Origin: Palaemon carinicauda
Lineage: Eukaryota; Arthropoda; Malacostraca; Decapoda; Palaemonidae
Length of the DNA stretch: 64,000 nucleotides
NCBI RefSeq assembly: GCF_036898095.1
Contig: NC_090765.1
Coordinates: forward strand, 33,875,507-33,939,506
Direction of reading: 5' to 3'
Shown in pieces: positions 1-10,712 of this stretch. The position numbers and the translations under genes were made by a program. The stretch's first letter is position 1. Each line of letters begins with the position of its first letter. The notes below the pieces were generated by a model that did no database searches, was not told the DNA's origin, and worked only from the letters and a program-made list of their open reading frames with translations.

Positions 1-252
1 TTTGCTAATCGCAACAATCTACATTTTTACCCCCTTGTTAAGATTCTAGTTCGTTGGGACATGTCTTGGAATTATGCCGAACCAATAATTTGTCGTATAT
101 ACAACCAAAGGTTAGGATAGGCAAAGTCTAGTTAAGATGTTTAGGAGGGTTAAGCCACAGTAAACTAGCCCACCAGAACTAACCTCTTTTTCTGTGTGCT
201 TGTAGGCCTGCTTTTGGGTAAATTTTTACTATGACTTACCAGGGCCTAGGGG
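1..252. other. Unannotated left-edge sequence
   Basis: No coding potential or recognisable repeat was found here. The segment leads directly into the palindromic element that starts at 253. Confidence 0.5.
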
Positions 253-442
253 CCAGAAAATATGTTTTACCAGTAGATTTTGATGTGTTTTGCACGAATT
301 TCACCTTCATTTTTGGCGGAAATCACCCGTTTTTATCCCACACCCCAAATGGTGTGTGACAAAAACTGTGTATTTTCGACAAATATGAAGGTGAAATTCC
401 TGCAAAACACATCAAAATCTACTGGTAAAACATATTTTCTGG
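253..442. repeat. Palindromic MITE-like element, 58-bp arms
   Basis: The arms 253-310 and 385-442 are inverted copies of one another over 58 bp with a single mismatch (C at 295 against G in the reverse complement of the right arm). A 74-bp loop lies between them. It has no coding capacity. The shape fits a foldback or MITE-type non-autonomous DNA element. I could not find a convincing target-site duplication, so the superfamily is open. Confidence 0.75.
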
Positions 443-525
443 TGTTGGGGCATTGAATGATATTTGCAATAAATGAATAATTAATGTTCCAGCACCCCTC
501 CCCCATACCCCTAACTAGGCCTACT

Positions 526-754
526 GGGGGAGGAGGGGTAGGGCCCCCCAGCGACCCCCCCTTAAAGCCACAGTAATTTTCAGGGCACCACAGAACCTAA
601 CAAACCCACCTAACCTAACCTAGGGGCCCTGTACCCCTACCGGGGGGGGGGGCTTCGCCCCCCCCTGCGACCCCTTTTAAGGCCACAGTAATTTTCAGGG
701 CACCACAGAACCTAACAAACCCACCTAACCTAACCTAGGGGCCCTGTACCCCTA

Positions 755-794
<40 letters not shown>

Positions 795-812
795 CTTCGC
801 CCCCCTGCGACC
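526..812. repeat. 115-bp tandem duplication with poly-G/poly-C hairpins
   Basis: The block beginning with the words CCACAGTAATTTTCAG at 568 recurs at 683, a period of 115 bp. Each unit holds a CCTAACCTAACC motif followed by a G-run, CTTCG and a C-run. The G-run is 11 nt in the first unit (642-652) and 39 nt in the second (756-794). The G-CTTCG-C arrangement can fold as a hairpin and the long G-run could form a quadruplex. Homopolymer length may be affected by assembly or sequencing error. Confidence 0.8.
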
Positions 813-868
813 CCCCCCTTAACCAGGGGTAAATTTGAATATATATATTTTGTTAAATCACTTCTTAC

Positions 869-1158
869 CTTAAACGGAATATGACGATGAAGATGTGGAA
901 GGTTGTGGTTGACCCCTCTTCTGAATCATCAAGTACTGGAATACGTTCAGATTTGGTACAATACCACACATGTCTATCCTCATGAAAATGTAAAGGCGAA
1001 TCACATTTACCACACTGGACACTTAAAGGTAATACGGAATGCTCCCTTAGAAAACGATTCACTACTTCAGGAGTTCCATTATAATTCCCATGAAATCGGC
1101 CGATCACATCAAAATAGGAATAACGACATATTTCACACAACCGTACCGGAGGATCCAT
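869..1158 (-). CDS. First coding exon of an ISXO2/IS1595-like transposase-derived protein (partial)
   Basis: Translated from the ATG at 1158, this exon gives about 96 residues. They include a helical stretch ending FLREHSVLPLSVQCGKC, a C-x2-C pair, and a later VWYC element. That layout (LL...C-x2-C...W-x-C) resembles the zinc-ribbon N-terminus of the IS1595/ISXO2-type transposase-like proteins common in invertebrate genomes. The exon ends at 869 with a consensus donor, AAG followed by GTAAGAAGTG on the minus strand. Reading on through the donor reaches a stop at once, as expected of an intron. The DDE catalytic part would lie past the left edge, so only the N-terminus is present. A second Cys pair is not obvious, which weakens the family call. 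It could also be an unrelated zinc-binding exon or a pseudo-exon. Confidence 0.42.
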
Positions 1159-2061
1159 GACAGTAAAATGACGTGTGATGAAAATATAGAAACCGGAACT
1201 TTTGAAAACCGAAAACAAACGACAATCACGGGTTTTCTCTCTCCCATAATGAAATAGGGAAAAAAACAAAATACTATCGTTTACAATGTTATATTGCACG
1301 AAAAACAGGATCCTTGAAACAAGACTGAGAGACCAATGAATCGTCCAATAATAACCCTTGAAAAGAACCCAGTAGTGTTTAGATTGGGAGGAGCGACATT
1401 AGTGGGAGGAGCAAATGCGCATTCAAGCAAATATTGTCACATTGCGCAATGGGAGGAGCCAAGTAAGATGAAAACAGATATACAAACTAACAAGAGCTAC
1501 CTGTGGAGTCAACATGTCGAATGACTTGTCCATTTTTAACAAATATTAAAAATAAGATATTGAATAACTCGTTAATTATGCATTTCCGCCGAAAAGTGCA
1601 TAGAAGAAAAAGTGACTGAAATGTGTAGCTGATGTTGTTTGTAATGGCAAATATCGCCTATGGCCTGGTAAGTGCTTGTAAAATAATACCTGCTTTTGTT
1701 GGCTGCGTGTATTAATGTCCCCCCCTCGTGACCAAAGATTGACCCGACGAGTATCCGAGGTCTGCCTTTCTAACGCTAACGGCCGTAATGGACAGACAAT
1801 ATGTCCTATATATTTTCTTTGAGCGATTTGGTTGAATTTATTACTCGTATCGATCACCTTGATGCTTTGAGGACAATCGTGTATAATTAGAGGTGCAATT
1901 GTCGTAAAATATTCACATTAAGGTAATACTGAGTAACATTTTTATTACAGTTTAGTTAAGATATAATTTAGAGTCCTTCCATTGCTTTTTATTGTGTAGG
2001 AGAGAGTTTTATTTGTGATTCACTCTATCATAATGTAAGAAATTATTTTTATTTTGTTTTA
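1159..2061. other. Intergenic/5' flank, no gene seen
   Basis: This lies upstream of the minus-strand exon ending at 1158. Short open frames here lack homology I recognise and any splice context. A GGGAGGAGC-type motif recurs near 1388, 1406 and 1450. No promoter can be assigned. Confidence 0.4.
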
Positions 2062-2372
2062 GTTTGTGACCTGGGAAGAGGGTCCGGCGGCCAAAGGCTG
2101 TGACCTGGGAACTAATAGGTTAGGTTAGGTGGGTTTGTTAGGTTCTTTTGCCTCTTACAAACTTTGCTAAGGGTTGTGACCTGTGAACAGGGTCGGAGGG
2201 CTTACCCCCAGCTAGGGATTGTGACCTGGGAACTAATAGGTTAGGTTAGGTGGGTTTGTTAGGTTCTATTGCCTTTAACAAATTTTGCTAGGGGTTGTGA
2301 CCTGGGAAGGGCGTCTGGGGTCTTTCCCCCCAGCTAGGGGTTGTGATCTGGGAACTACTAGGTTAGGTTGTA
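2062..2372. repeat. Tandem repeat, about 121-122 bp period, about 2.6 copies
   Basis: The phrase TGACCTGGGAACTAATAGG recurs at 2101 and 2222 and, in altered form, at 2344. Each unit carries GGTTAGGTTAGGTGGG followed by TTTGTTAGGTTC. The TTAGGT motif is the reverse complement of the one in the GC-rich repeat at 526-812, so the two families share a module. No coding function is apparent. Confidence 0.8.
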
Positions 2373-2584
2373 TTTTGCACACCCAAAGTCCCAGGTTCGC
2401 ACCTATGTCCGTCGGGAAGAGGGGGTTCCAACATGTTCATATACACTTCCGAATATGTAGAACGAGTGAAGTTTTAGTCGATATTGTATGAAATGCCTAG
2501 CACAAAACTAGGTCTTTCTTGGTGTTCCATTTCATGTTGGCTATTCTTGCACGGTTCCGACATTCATGCGCTGAGTGGTCCTAG

Positions 2585-2862
2585 TATGTAGATTGTTGGG
2601 ACAAACATTTACAAAACTAGTGATTTCATTAGTATTTCATTCTGTTGTAATTCCCGTGAAAAACCAGTCGATTTCTGATGTTATATACTATATTTTCTGG
2701 CGATCCCAACCCTATGTATGTAGTTTGTTGGGACAAGCATTTACAAAACTAGTTAATTCATTAATATTTCATTCTGTTATAGTTCCCATGAAAAACAGCC
2801 GATTTCTGTCATTTTATACTTGAATATCTAGTGATCCCAACCCTGTCCCAACAAACTACAAA
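2585..2862. repeat. 132-bp tandem duplication
   Basis: The unit starting TATGTAGATTGTTGGGACA at 2585 recurs at 2717 with about 85 percent similarity by eye. The second copy is followed by TGTCCCAACAAACTAC (about 2846-2862), the inverse of the unit start. The short open frame across both copies is a by-product of the duplication. Confidence 0.75.
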
Positions 2863-3009
2863 GGCTCCATGATTTTGATGACAATAAGTCAGAAAACTGT
2901 ATTTTCCAAGTTAAGAAGACACTTATCTACTGTAATTTGTTCTTACACAAACCATCGTCCATTCATAGGGGTAAGTGTGACTCCTTGAAGCAATACCATC
3001 TTAAACTTT

Positions 3010-4950
3010 ATCAAGTTGGTTTGTTCCGTAACCGAAATACAAACCACGCTATTTACATTGGGTTTACCTTTTAGCGCAGCTGAAATGGCGAGCCATTAGA
3101 ATTTAACGAGGGTGTATTACCCCCGCGCTATTGGTATTTCTTCATATAAATAGCCTTTGTTCCGTAACTGGAATACAAATCTACGCTATTTATTTAAGGG
3201 TACTGTATTACTTTTGGCGAAGCTGAAATGACGAGCCATTAGAATTTAGTGAGGGTTAACTACCCATACTGCTAGCTAGCTGGGGTAGGGGGGTTTGCTT
3301 GCTAAGGCTCCCACTCACACACTGGTGATTTAGCTCAATTTGCCTTTGGCTCGGATGGAGACCGGTTGTTGCCGTTCCTCATCCTTCGCTGTTATAATTG
3401 GACTGCCATTAATTCTTTTGTGCTTTCTCTTTGTGTAAGTATGTGTTTGTGTTGACTTCTGCGATCATGTGCACCTGCCCTGGACTTGATGGCCGGCGTA
3501 ACCTTCATGTCGGCCGTGGAAACCGATCGCCACACTCTTCGTCTGTCTGCAGAGGTCAATATTGTGAAATTGGTAATCAGTGTATTGAGTGTCGGGAGTA
3601 GTCTGCCTCCCAGTGGGAGAGGTTCGGGTAACGACGGAAGGAGAAATCTAAGCAGGATATAAGGAGAGAAAAGCATTGACCTCTTCTTCCGTCTTGCAAC
3701 CTTCCTCCGAAGCTCCTACTTGTTTGACCTCTTCCGAGAGACCGTTGAGTAGTAGCATAGACCCTTTTATTTGTGGCCAACCCCGGTCCTCGAGAAATGG
3801 TGTTGCCTCCCCTACCAAAGCTGCCCCACCTCTCCCCCTGGGTGAGGCCTTGTCTATGTCTTTTGTTTTGCAGGTGTGGTCGTCCTTGGGGCTTCCGGGT
3901 CCGCCCTCCAAGGACTCCTTGATGCAGCTCATCCTTCGTGGTGCGAGTGTGCAGCCGTTGTCGTTGACTTTGGAGGTGGATCCTTTTGCGCTCATTGATG
4001 TCGTGGTGTCAGAGGCGTCTTCTGTGGCTTCTGCCGACACCCCTGCCTCTCCAGTTGTTGCTGCTGACTTAGTTTCCCCCGTTCCTGATCATCCTTCGAG
4101 GGGGAAACTTAGTCCTACGTCTGTCTCTCCTGCGAGTGTTTCTCTCCCTCGAAGGAGTTTTCTCATAGACTCCTATTCGTAGGACTGCTGCTGCTCATGG
4201 TCAGCTTGCTGATCCAATGGCCCCTAATGGGCGTCTCCGTCACATAGATCGCCCTCTGCTTTGCCTTAGAGGTCGTCCTTCACCATCGGTGAAAAGGTGC
4301 CTCTTCGGCACTAAAGCCTCGTCATCGCAGCTGTCCCCCACAGAAGAGTCTCCTGCCCCTTCTCCCAAGACGCTGCAGCTAGTCCTTGGACTTCGGTCAT
4401 GGACTCTTCTGTAGATGTTCGCCCTTCCAAAGGGCACATCCCGGTTCCTGTTCGTCCTACCTGCCGACCTGCCGTCACCGTTCCTGTCTTCCTGTCTTCG
4501 GTACAGCATCCTGAGGCCCTATCTAATCGTGCAGCTGCGTGCCAACGCTCTCCAGTGCACCAGCGCTCACCAACATCTCATCAGCGCCAGCCTGCTCCTT
4601 CACGCTTTACAGAGCGCCCATGCTCTCCAGCTCGTCAACGCTCTACAATGCTTCGGCATTCGCCTGACCTACAGCCTTCTCCTGTTCATCCTCAGCGGCC
4701 TCCAATGCCCCAGCGATCTCCCGATCACCTGCGCTCTCCAGCGACGCCTCGCCGTTCCAGGGAGCAATGTTTACCAGCTTGCCAGCGCAACTGCCCTCTC
4801 CAGCTTGAGCTTGTCAGCGTGCTCCTGCGCAACCTCGGTCTCCAACTCGCCAACGTTCTCCTACACGACAGCGCTCTCCTGAATACGAGCCAGCGCTTCC
4901 TGCGTGCCAGTGCTTCACTACGCACAGCGCTCTTCAGCAACCTTCAGCTT
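3010..4950 (+). mobile_element. DIRS-like element A: left terminal repeat and gag remnant
   Basis: The left end occurs twice, from about 3014 and again from about 3163. Both copies carry the phrases AATACAAA, CGCTATTTA and GAGCCATTAGAATTT. These are diverged versions of the left ends at 14.29, 18.65 and 21.63 kb. A decayed gag follows. RT, RNase H and recombinase parts are absent because minus-strand element B begins at about 4950. The doubled end may reflect nested insertion or local duplication. Confidence 0.65.
3470..4940 (+). pseudogene. DIRS-like Gag, element A (degraded)
   Basis: An N-terminal Cys-rich domain is readable near 3480-3625: C-P-G-x-D-G-R, then V-C-R-G-Q-Y-C, then Q-C-I-E-C-R-E. 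The expected Trp after CRE is a TAG stop, and S-A-S-Q-W-E-R-F follows. The same motif occurs in elements C, E and G. The middle and C-terminal part (about 4500-4900) is rich in Q-R-S-P and R-S-P repeats spread over shifting frames. Gag is expected to package element RNA. No intact frame remains, so this is a fossil. Confidence 0.6.
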
Positions 4951-6263
4951 GGGGACCTCGATCCCCGCCGAATCAGACATTTCACAACCACCTCGCTGTC
5001 CAGTACCAACCTTATGTGGATCGAATGATGCGGGGAAACTTTCCTCAGGGTAAGAAGTACTGCCATAGCTTCTAGAAAGTTTATGTGAAAGGTCCTGAAT
5101 AGCTTGGACCAGGTCCCTTGGACCTTCTTTCGATGAGAGTGACCTCCCCACCCTTCCTTTGAAGCGTCTGTGTGAATTGTCACTGACGGGGGAGGTGGCT
5201 GAAGAGGTACCGACCTCTTTAGACGACTGGCCTGAGACCACGGTCTGAGAAGAGAACGTAGCCGAAGCGGAACCGGTCTCATCAAGTCCCTTCGCGCGTT
5301 TGATGCAAAGCTTCTCCAAACTCCGGCTGCATCCTTTAGCTGTGCTCTTAGCACCGGGTCTGTTACCGACGCAAACTGAAGAGAGCCCAGAACCCTCTCT
5401 TGTTCGCGTCTTGATATCCTCTCGGAATCTAGAAGTCTCTTGACAGACCCCGCTATCTCCTTCCTTTTCAACATCGGGATGGAGAATCGGTGTGACACTA
5501 GGTCCCAGTGAATTCCCAACCACTGGAACCTCTGAGATGGAGAAAGACGAGACTTCTTTCTGTTGATCTTGAACCCTAGATACTCTAGGAACTGAATCAC
5601 CTGTAGGGAAGCCTGCAAGCATTCCGCCCTGGATGATGCCCACACCAGCCAATCGTCCAGGTAGGCTACCACCTGGATCCCTTTTAGGCGTAACTGTTTG
5701 AGCGCTGCGCTCGCAAGCTTCGTGAAGATCCTTGGGGCTATATTTAGCCCGAAAGGCATCGCTCTGAAGGCGTAAAGTCTTCGTTGTAGCTTGAATCCTA
5801 GGTAGGGGGAGAGACGGCGACTGATTGGAACGTGCCAATAGGTGTCTGACAAGTCGATGGAGACGGTAAATGCCCTCTTGGGCAGTAAGGCCCTTATGTG
5901 TTGCAACGTTAACATCTTGAACTTGTTGAGTGGCGACAAGTCCAGAATGACTCTGAGTTTCCCCGAGTCTTTCTTGGGAACACAAAACAGCCTCCCTTGG
6001 AACTTGATGGACTTTACCCTCCGGATCACCTTTTTCTCCAACAGTTCTTGAATGTACTCCTCCAAAACGGGGGTGGAGTGTTGGAAAAATCGAGGGCACG
6101 GGGGCGGAGTGCTGTACCAGCTCCAACCCAGTCCATTTTTGAGCAGGCTGTGGGCCCAGGGATCGAAGGTCCAACGATCCCGAAAGTACTGTAGTCTCCC
6201 TCCTACCGGCATCACTTCACTTTGACTGCTGCCCTGCAGTCTTGCCTCCTTGGCCGCGACCAC
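4944..6263 (-). pseudogene. DIRS-like Pol: reverse transcriptase-RNase H, element B (C-terminally truncated)
   Basis: This is a 439-residue open frame with no internal stop. Residues about 20-260 are a DIRS-group reverse transcriptase with FCVPKKDSGKLRVILDLSPL (92-111), SIDLSD (135-140), the active site YLDDWL (201-206) and FQWLGIHWD (246-254). RNase H follows with HTDAS (364-368; D366), E398 in HINFLEAM and D422 in LDSEVVV. Gag overlaps the start by about 47 bp in another frame, with Pol at +1 to Gag. The frame ends just after D422, where homologues continue, so the RNase H end, linker and recombinase are lost at the junction with element A. Catalytic residues are intact but the element is incomplete. 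A long open frame overlapping it at 4918-6174 is a shadow. Confidence 0.85.
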
Positions 6264-8190
6264 CTCTGGATCCCCTTCCCCTTGAGGGGCGTCTAGACGA
6301 GCCTCTGGCTGCTCCTCTAGGCTTTGCTCGAAAGGTAGTAGACTGCCCTTCGAACACTGGGTTGAATGCCGGGGATGGCGAGGACACGACCTGGGGCACC
6401 CATTGGAAGGTGGTCGGGGCCTGGCCTACCATCTGGGGCACCGGAGGCAAAGCCGACTGTTGCTGCTGCTGACGTTGCGGTCTGAAAGGCTTGGCTGGGC
6501 GGGGAGAAAACCTAGATTTCTTCGTCTTCCCCTTCGGTTGGGGACCCTCATCGGGGAAAGACTTCCTCTTGAGAGACAGGCCCCACTTAAGGAGAAGATT
6601 CCTATTCTCCGTGGCTGCCTTGTCCACCACCTCCTTAACTACATCACTGGGGAAGAGATCTTTGCCCCAGATGTTGGATGAGATCAATTTCTTCGGTTCG
6701 TGCCTCACTGTAGCCAAGGCGAACACAAACTCCCTGCAGGCCCTCCTCGCCTTGACAAAGCTATAGAGGTCCTTTGTCACCGTGGCCAGATGGGTCTTGG
6801 CCACCACCATGAACATTTCATGGACCTTGGGGTCGCTTGCCATTGTCTCCATGGTTGTCTGGAGAGACATCGAGGCTGCCAGACGCTCCTTCGTCTCGAG
6901 CTCCCTTCGCAGAAGGAATTCAGACAGCTTAGGGAGGTTTTCGCCGAACTGCCGACCTGTGATATCGGCGTCCAACTTCCCAACCGAAAAGGTAAGATGG
7001 ACGTCCTTCCAGTCCTTTTTGTCCATCGGCAAGGCTAAAGACAAAGGCTTGCATTCCTCCAAGGAGGGGCATGGTTTGCCAGCCTCGACTGCCTTCAGAA
7101 CGGCCGCGAACCCCTTCTGCAGAAAGGGGAAGGCCCTAGCCGCAGAGGATACGAAGGAAGGGTGCTTCTTACTCAAAGCAGCAACTTTCGAGTTCAAGAA
7201 GCCCCTCTCCTTCATTGCAGACGCCAGCAAAGCTTGAGCCTTGGCGTGATCCAAGACGATCACCTCCTTCGGCTCCATCTCCTCCTTCGAGGCCGGTTCC
7301 TTCTTCAGACGGACGTAACAGTCCGGATAGGCCCCTCTGCTGGGCCAGAATTCCACCTCCTCAAGGGGAACTGAACCCAGCTTCTCCGACATGACGATCT
7401 TTCCGACCGTCATCGGTATGTGCTCGGCATACCTCCACGGGTTGGCATCCGAGCACACAGGAAGGTCTTTCACGTTGAGCTTTTTCTGAGGCCCACGTGA
7501 TGCTGCAATCCTCTGCATCTGTAGTTCCATTGCAGCTGCCTTCTGATTGTTCTCCTTCTGCATTTGTTATATCATGCCAACAATAGAAGAGAGAGCTTGT
7601 CCCAGCTCTGGTGGAAGAGCGGACGAACTAGAGGGGATAGGTTCAGGGGCCTGAACTGGAGCGTCCGATGGCACAGCATCCTCTTCCTCCACGACGATCG
7701 GATCTTGATCCTCGTCCTCGCCCCCTACGAGGAGGTCCTCTTCCGCCCGTTCGGACACGTCCGACATCTTGTCGTCCAGCTGAATGTCTTGCATGGCATC
7801 CGTGACTTCAGCATCCACGGGGATCTGGACGAGAGGGATCTCCGGCCGAGGCTGGGGGATGACAGCGTCAGCAGAAGCCTTGGGAAAGAGGTACGCCCTC
7901 ATCTTCTCACTTGGAAGATAAGGTCCAGAGGTATTCTTTTGGAAACCCCTTACCCACAAAGCTTCTCCCTCGCTGCATCCCTTGACTCCGCCGACCTAGG
8001 GGAATCAAAGGCCTCAGCTAGCAGGTTAGTACACACTGAACATACCTGAGGGTCCCAGTAATGGAGATCATCCTTGGAGGCTGCGCAAGCCGCGTGCCTC
8101 CTACACGAATCATGCCCGCAGAAGTTCTTACTGCGGACGTTGCAGAAGACGCTACTGCACTTCGGATGTTCCTCCTGTAAAAGAAGAAAA
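4945..8190 (-). mobile_element. DIRS-like element B: gag and pol, 3' truncated
   Basis: Read on the minus strand, this element carries a Cys-rich Gag N-terminus (about 8174-7960), a long Gag (7959-6217) and a Pol (6263-4944). Pol stops inside RNase H, where plus-strand element A abuts, and the tyrosine recombinase is missing. Gag and Pol closely resemble elements I (53.9-58.3 kb) and J (61.9-64 kb), so these three form one subfamily. The best-preserved gag-pol of the window is here. Confidence 0.8.
6217..7959 (-). pseudogene. DIRS-like Gag, element B, with one in-frame stop
   Basis: Two open stretches in the same frame, 7959-7567 and 7563-6217, are split by one TAA at 7567-7569. The product would be about 580 residues. 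The N-terminal third is acidic and Pro/Ser-rich. The middle carries helices such as KTHLATVTKDLYSFVKARRA and ISSNIWGKDLFP, shared with element I at 54.6-54.8 kb. The C-terminus has a Q-run and an Arg/Gly-rich tail (RGSRGGRGQGG) suited to RNA binding. Upstream, about 8174-7985, another frame encodes a Cys-rich piece (KCSSVFCN, NFCGHDSC, QVCSVCTN) that is frameshifted relative to the main frame. At 8175-8176 a pyrimidine tract ending in CAG looks like a splice acceptor. Gag is expected to package element RNA. Confidence 0.75.
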
Positions 8191-8654
8191 TTTCCATGAA
8201 TATCAGGTGAATTTCAATTCACATGTATATACAAGCATGTACAAATGTTTTGCATTATTTATTCGAAGCTATGCTACCATTTAATTATTGATTGTTTTAT
8301 CCTTTTATTTGCTTTAATCTTTCATTCTTTTTCGCGAGGGGAAAAGGTGTTATGTATTTATGTTGATAACTTCCTATTACAGGAGGTTATATTTGTGTTT
8401 ACAGATACTTACTACTCATTAAGCATAACTACCCTGTTAATTATCTTGTCTTCTTTTAAACTGTATATCATTATAAATTAGTCTTGAAAATAAAGTCATT
8501 CAGGAAGGACCTATCTGAGTTTCGTTTCCATCTAAATATACTTCAATAATGATAATAATAATAACAATAATAATAATAATAGTAATAATAACAACAACAA
8601 TTAAAGGACTTGGGTTCGTATGGCTGGGAAAAGTAGATTTTTTTTTTTTTTAAT
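8191..8654. other. AT-rich spacer with (TAA)n-like microsatellite
   Basis: This is AT-rich sequence between element B and duplication copy 1. An impure AAT/AAC trinucleotide microsatellite lies at about 8547-8602. No gene is supported. Confidence 0.5.
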
Positions 8655-8682
8655 TTAGTTGTAAAAGTTGTCCTTTTATTTC

Positions 8683-8743
8683 AGAAAACTCCAACATTTT
8701 CATTTTGCCCTTCTCCACTGACAGTTGTTCTCTATTATTTCAG
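8683..8743 (+). promoter_or_regulatory. Candidate splice acceptors upstream of zinc-finger gene 1
   Basis: CCTTTTATTTCAG ends at 8684 and CTCTATTATTTCAG ends at 8743. Both are conserved in the paralogue (AG at 25919-25920 and 25978-25979). This suggests that the coding exon is preceded by an intron and that 5' exons lie upstream, possibly now separated by element B. Which acceptor is used cannot be decided from sequence. Confidence 0.5.
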
Positions 8744-8894
8744 ACTTTTCGTCTCAAAGGAAATAACCATCCACCTCTTGTGGCAAGATGGTGTAAACTA
8801 CTGAAAATGTCTTTTAAGTATATGTTCGTTCATGTTGTAGAAAGTTAAGCGTTAACTATATATTTGTAAACTGTCGAAGATCACATTCAAGAGG

Positions 8895-9917
8895 ATGTCA
8901 TTTTATGATAGGGAGAGGACGAGGAACTCTGAATCATCAGAATTTCCAATGAAATGCGAAATGGAAGACTCGTTTTCACACACAACAGTCAAGTTGGAAA
9001 ATAATGATATCTTTGTGAGTGATGGGCTCCTTGATGATAGCTCTCTTTTCATGGATCCAGATATGGAATTCAAATCGGAGCCAGAAGTAGAGTTCGAAGC
9101 AGAGCCGGAAGTATTTGAGTCAAGCAAAGGTAGCATGAAATATTCTTTCGACTCTGATGCATCAGTGCGTAAAGAGGATTTAGAAATCAACAAAAGGGAA
9201 ATCAATAAAGAGGAGGAGAGTGTAAAGACAGGAGTGAAGGAGAAGTATGGCATACAGTTGCGATCCAGAAGGAAAGAGGGCAAAGGAAACGGAAGAATAA
9301 GGGGCAAAGAATGTTTACAGAAAGAGGTTGAGATTGGAAATAGATGCAGAGATTGTGGCAAAAAATTTTCTAAGCAAATGGATCTTAAAGCACATTATAA
9401 AACTCATACTAGGAATAAGCCCTTCAAGTGCAGTGTCTGTGATAAAGCATTTTCTCATAGATGTCATCTCACGAGCCATAATAGAATTCACACTGGGGAG
9501 AAGCCTTTCAAGTGTAGCGTCTGTGGCAAAGTATTTTCTCATAGATGTCATCTCGCGAGACATTATAGAATTCACACGGGAGAGAATCCATTCAAGTGCA
9601 GTGTCTGTGACAAAGCGTTTTCTGATAAAAGTTTTCTTACGAGACATAATAGAATTCACACGGGGGAGAGGCCATTCAAATGCAATGTCTGTGACAAAGC
9701 ATTTTCTCAGAGAAGTGTTCTCACAAGACATAATAGAATTCACACGGGCGAGAAGCCATTCAAGTGTACTGTCTGTGATAAGGAATTTTCTCAGCAAACT
9801 ACTTTCAAAAATCATTATAGAATTCACACTGGGGAGAAGCCATTCGAGTGCACTGTCTGTAAGAAAGCATTTGCCTGGAGATCTTGTCTTTCAAGTCATA
9901 TGAAGATTTGTGGCTAG
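8895..9917 (+). CDS. C2H2 zinc-finger protein 1 (340 aa)
   Basis: A single open exon from the ATG at 8895 to the TAG at 9915-9917. Residues 1-150 are acidic and Ser-rich with no finger. Residues about 151-338 hold seven tandem 28-residue fingers with TGEKP-type linkers: six are C-x2-C...H-x3-H, and the last ends HMKIC, replacing the final His by Cys. Multi-finger C2H2 proteins of this kind usually bind DNA in the nucleus as transcription factors; the target is unknown. No KRAB, SCAN or BTB domain is visible, though upstream exons could add one. The start is supported by the paralogue, whose N-terminus (MSSCDRE, NSES, EFP) aligns with MSFYDRE, NSES, EFP here. The frame is intact over 1 kb amid decayed repeats, which suggests selection. 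Confidence 0.85.
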   Translation: MSFYDRERTRNSESSEFPMKCEMEDSFSHTTVKLENNDIFVSDGLLDDSSLFMDPDMEFKSEPEVEFEAEPEVFESSKGSMKYSFDSDASVRKEDLEINKREINKEEESVKTGVKEKYGIQLRSRRKEGKGNGRIRGKECLQKEVEIGNRCRDCGKKFSKQMDLKAHYKTHTRNKPFKCSVCDKAFSHRCHLTSHNRIHTGEKPFKCSVCGKVFSHRCHLARHYRIHTGENPFKCSVCDKAFSDKSFLTRHNRIHTGERPFKCNVCDKAFSQRSVLTRHNRIHTGEKPFKCTVCDKEFSQQTTFKNHYRIHTGEKPFECTVCKKAFAWRSCLSSHMKICG

Positions 9918-10424
9918 AAATTTTGTAAGGAAGTGAAATCGTGTTCTTTTGAAAAGAGCAGAATGCTGTTACAAAGTGATTCAATTATCATATTAATAGA
10001 CACTATTTGTACACTCTCTTTATAGTTTAATTGACGAGAATTGAGACAGTTCCTTTGCAAATAATTCTTTAAAGGACTTCTACAAATTAGTTGACTGGAA
10101 TTTTGATCAAGCAAGAAAAATATGTGCGATTGAATGAGAGCTGTGTTTCCTTGATGTTCGGCTGCTTGCGATGTACTCTGATGAGTCATCGTTTGTTAGC
10201 TAGTTATGCACCTCTTTGTACTGCACTTCTGACTCACTAATTATTCACATCCTTTGTTGTTAGGAACATTTGACAGTTAGAAATCTAAACAGTATTTGTG
10301 GACATTAAATGATGAAAGAAAATGCTTGGATAACAGAAAACAAGAGAGTTTCATAGGCATTTGTCTGCTGATCTCCTATGCTGCATGTGCTGAAGGAGGA
10401 ACATGATTACTGTAGTGCATCTTT

Positions 10425-10712
10425 CTTTTCATATATGCAATGTTGTACTCGTCCAAAACATGGACAACTAAGAGGAGAGATGAGAACAGGATTGATGTAA
10501 CTGAGATGAGAATGTTGAGGTGGCAACGTGGACTTACGAGAAAGGATAAAGTTGAGAACAAACATGTTAGAAGCACTCTCAAATTGCACCAGCTTCAACC
10601 AAGTTGAGAGAAAGTAGACTGAGATGGTATGGACATATAAAAAGATGAGAGGAAGGCCATCCGATAAGGAAGATGATGGATATGGGACTACCTGGTGGGA
10701 GAAGGTTCATCA
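10425..10712 (+). pseudogene. RTE-like non-LTR retrotransposon, RT C-terminal remnant (+)
   Basis: Broken frames read TEMRMLRWQRGLTRKDKV near 10497-10550 and LRESRLRWYGHIKR near 10605-10645, then HPIRK and PGGRR. The LRW(Y/F)GH pattern near the end is typical of the C-terminus of RTE-type non-LTR reverse transcriptases. Stops and frame changes make it non-functional. It is absent from the matching position of duplication copy 2, so it arrived after the duplication or was lost there. Confidence 0.6.

Noticed and set aside
596..741. Interstitial telomere array (TTAGG)n
   Set aside because: Only two or three TTAGG-like units per place, always in the same longer word; better described as part of a dispersed repeat.
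1576..1857. 93-residue minus-strand frame upstream of the ISXO2-like exon
   Set aside because: No recognisable domain and no splice signal linking it to the exon ending at 1158.
4918..6174. A 418-residue open frame on the minus strand overlapping Pol of element B
   Set aside because: It overlaps the RT-RNase H frame in another register and has no domain of its own; it is a shadow of a GC-rich coding region.
9315..9903. Long open frames in other registers over the zinc-finger gene 1 array
   Set aside because: The 84-bp finger period keeps other frames open. The C2H2 frame has the motif; the others read as repeats of meaningless units.
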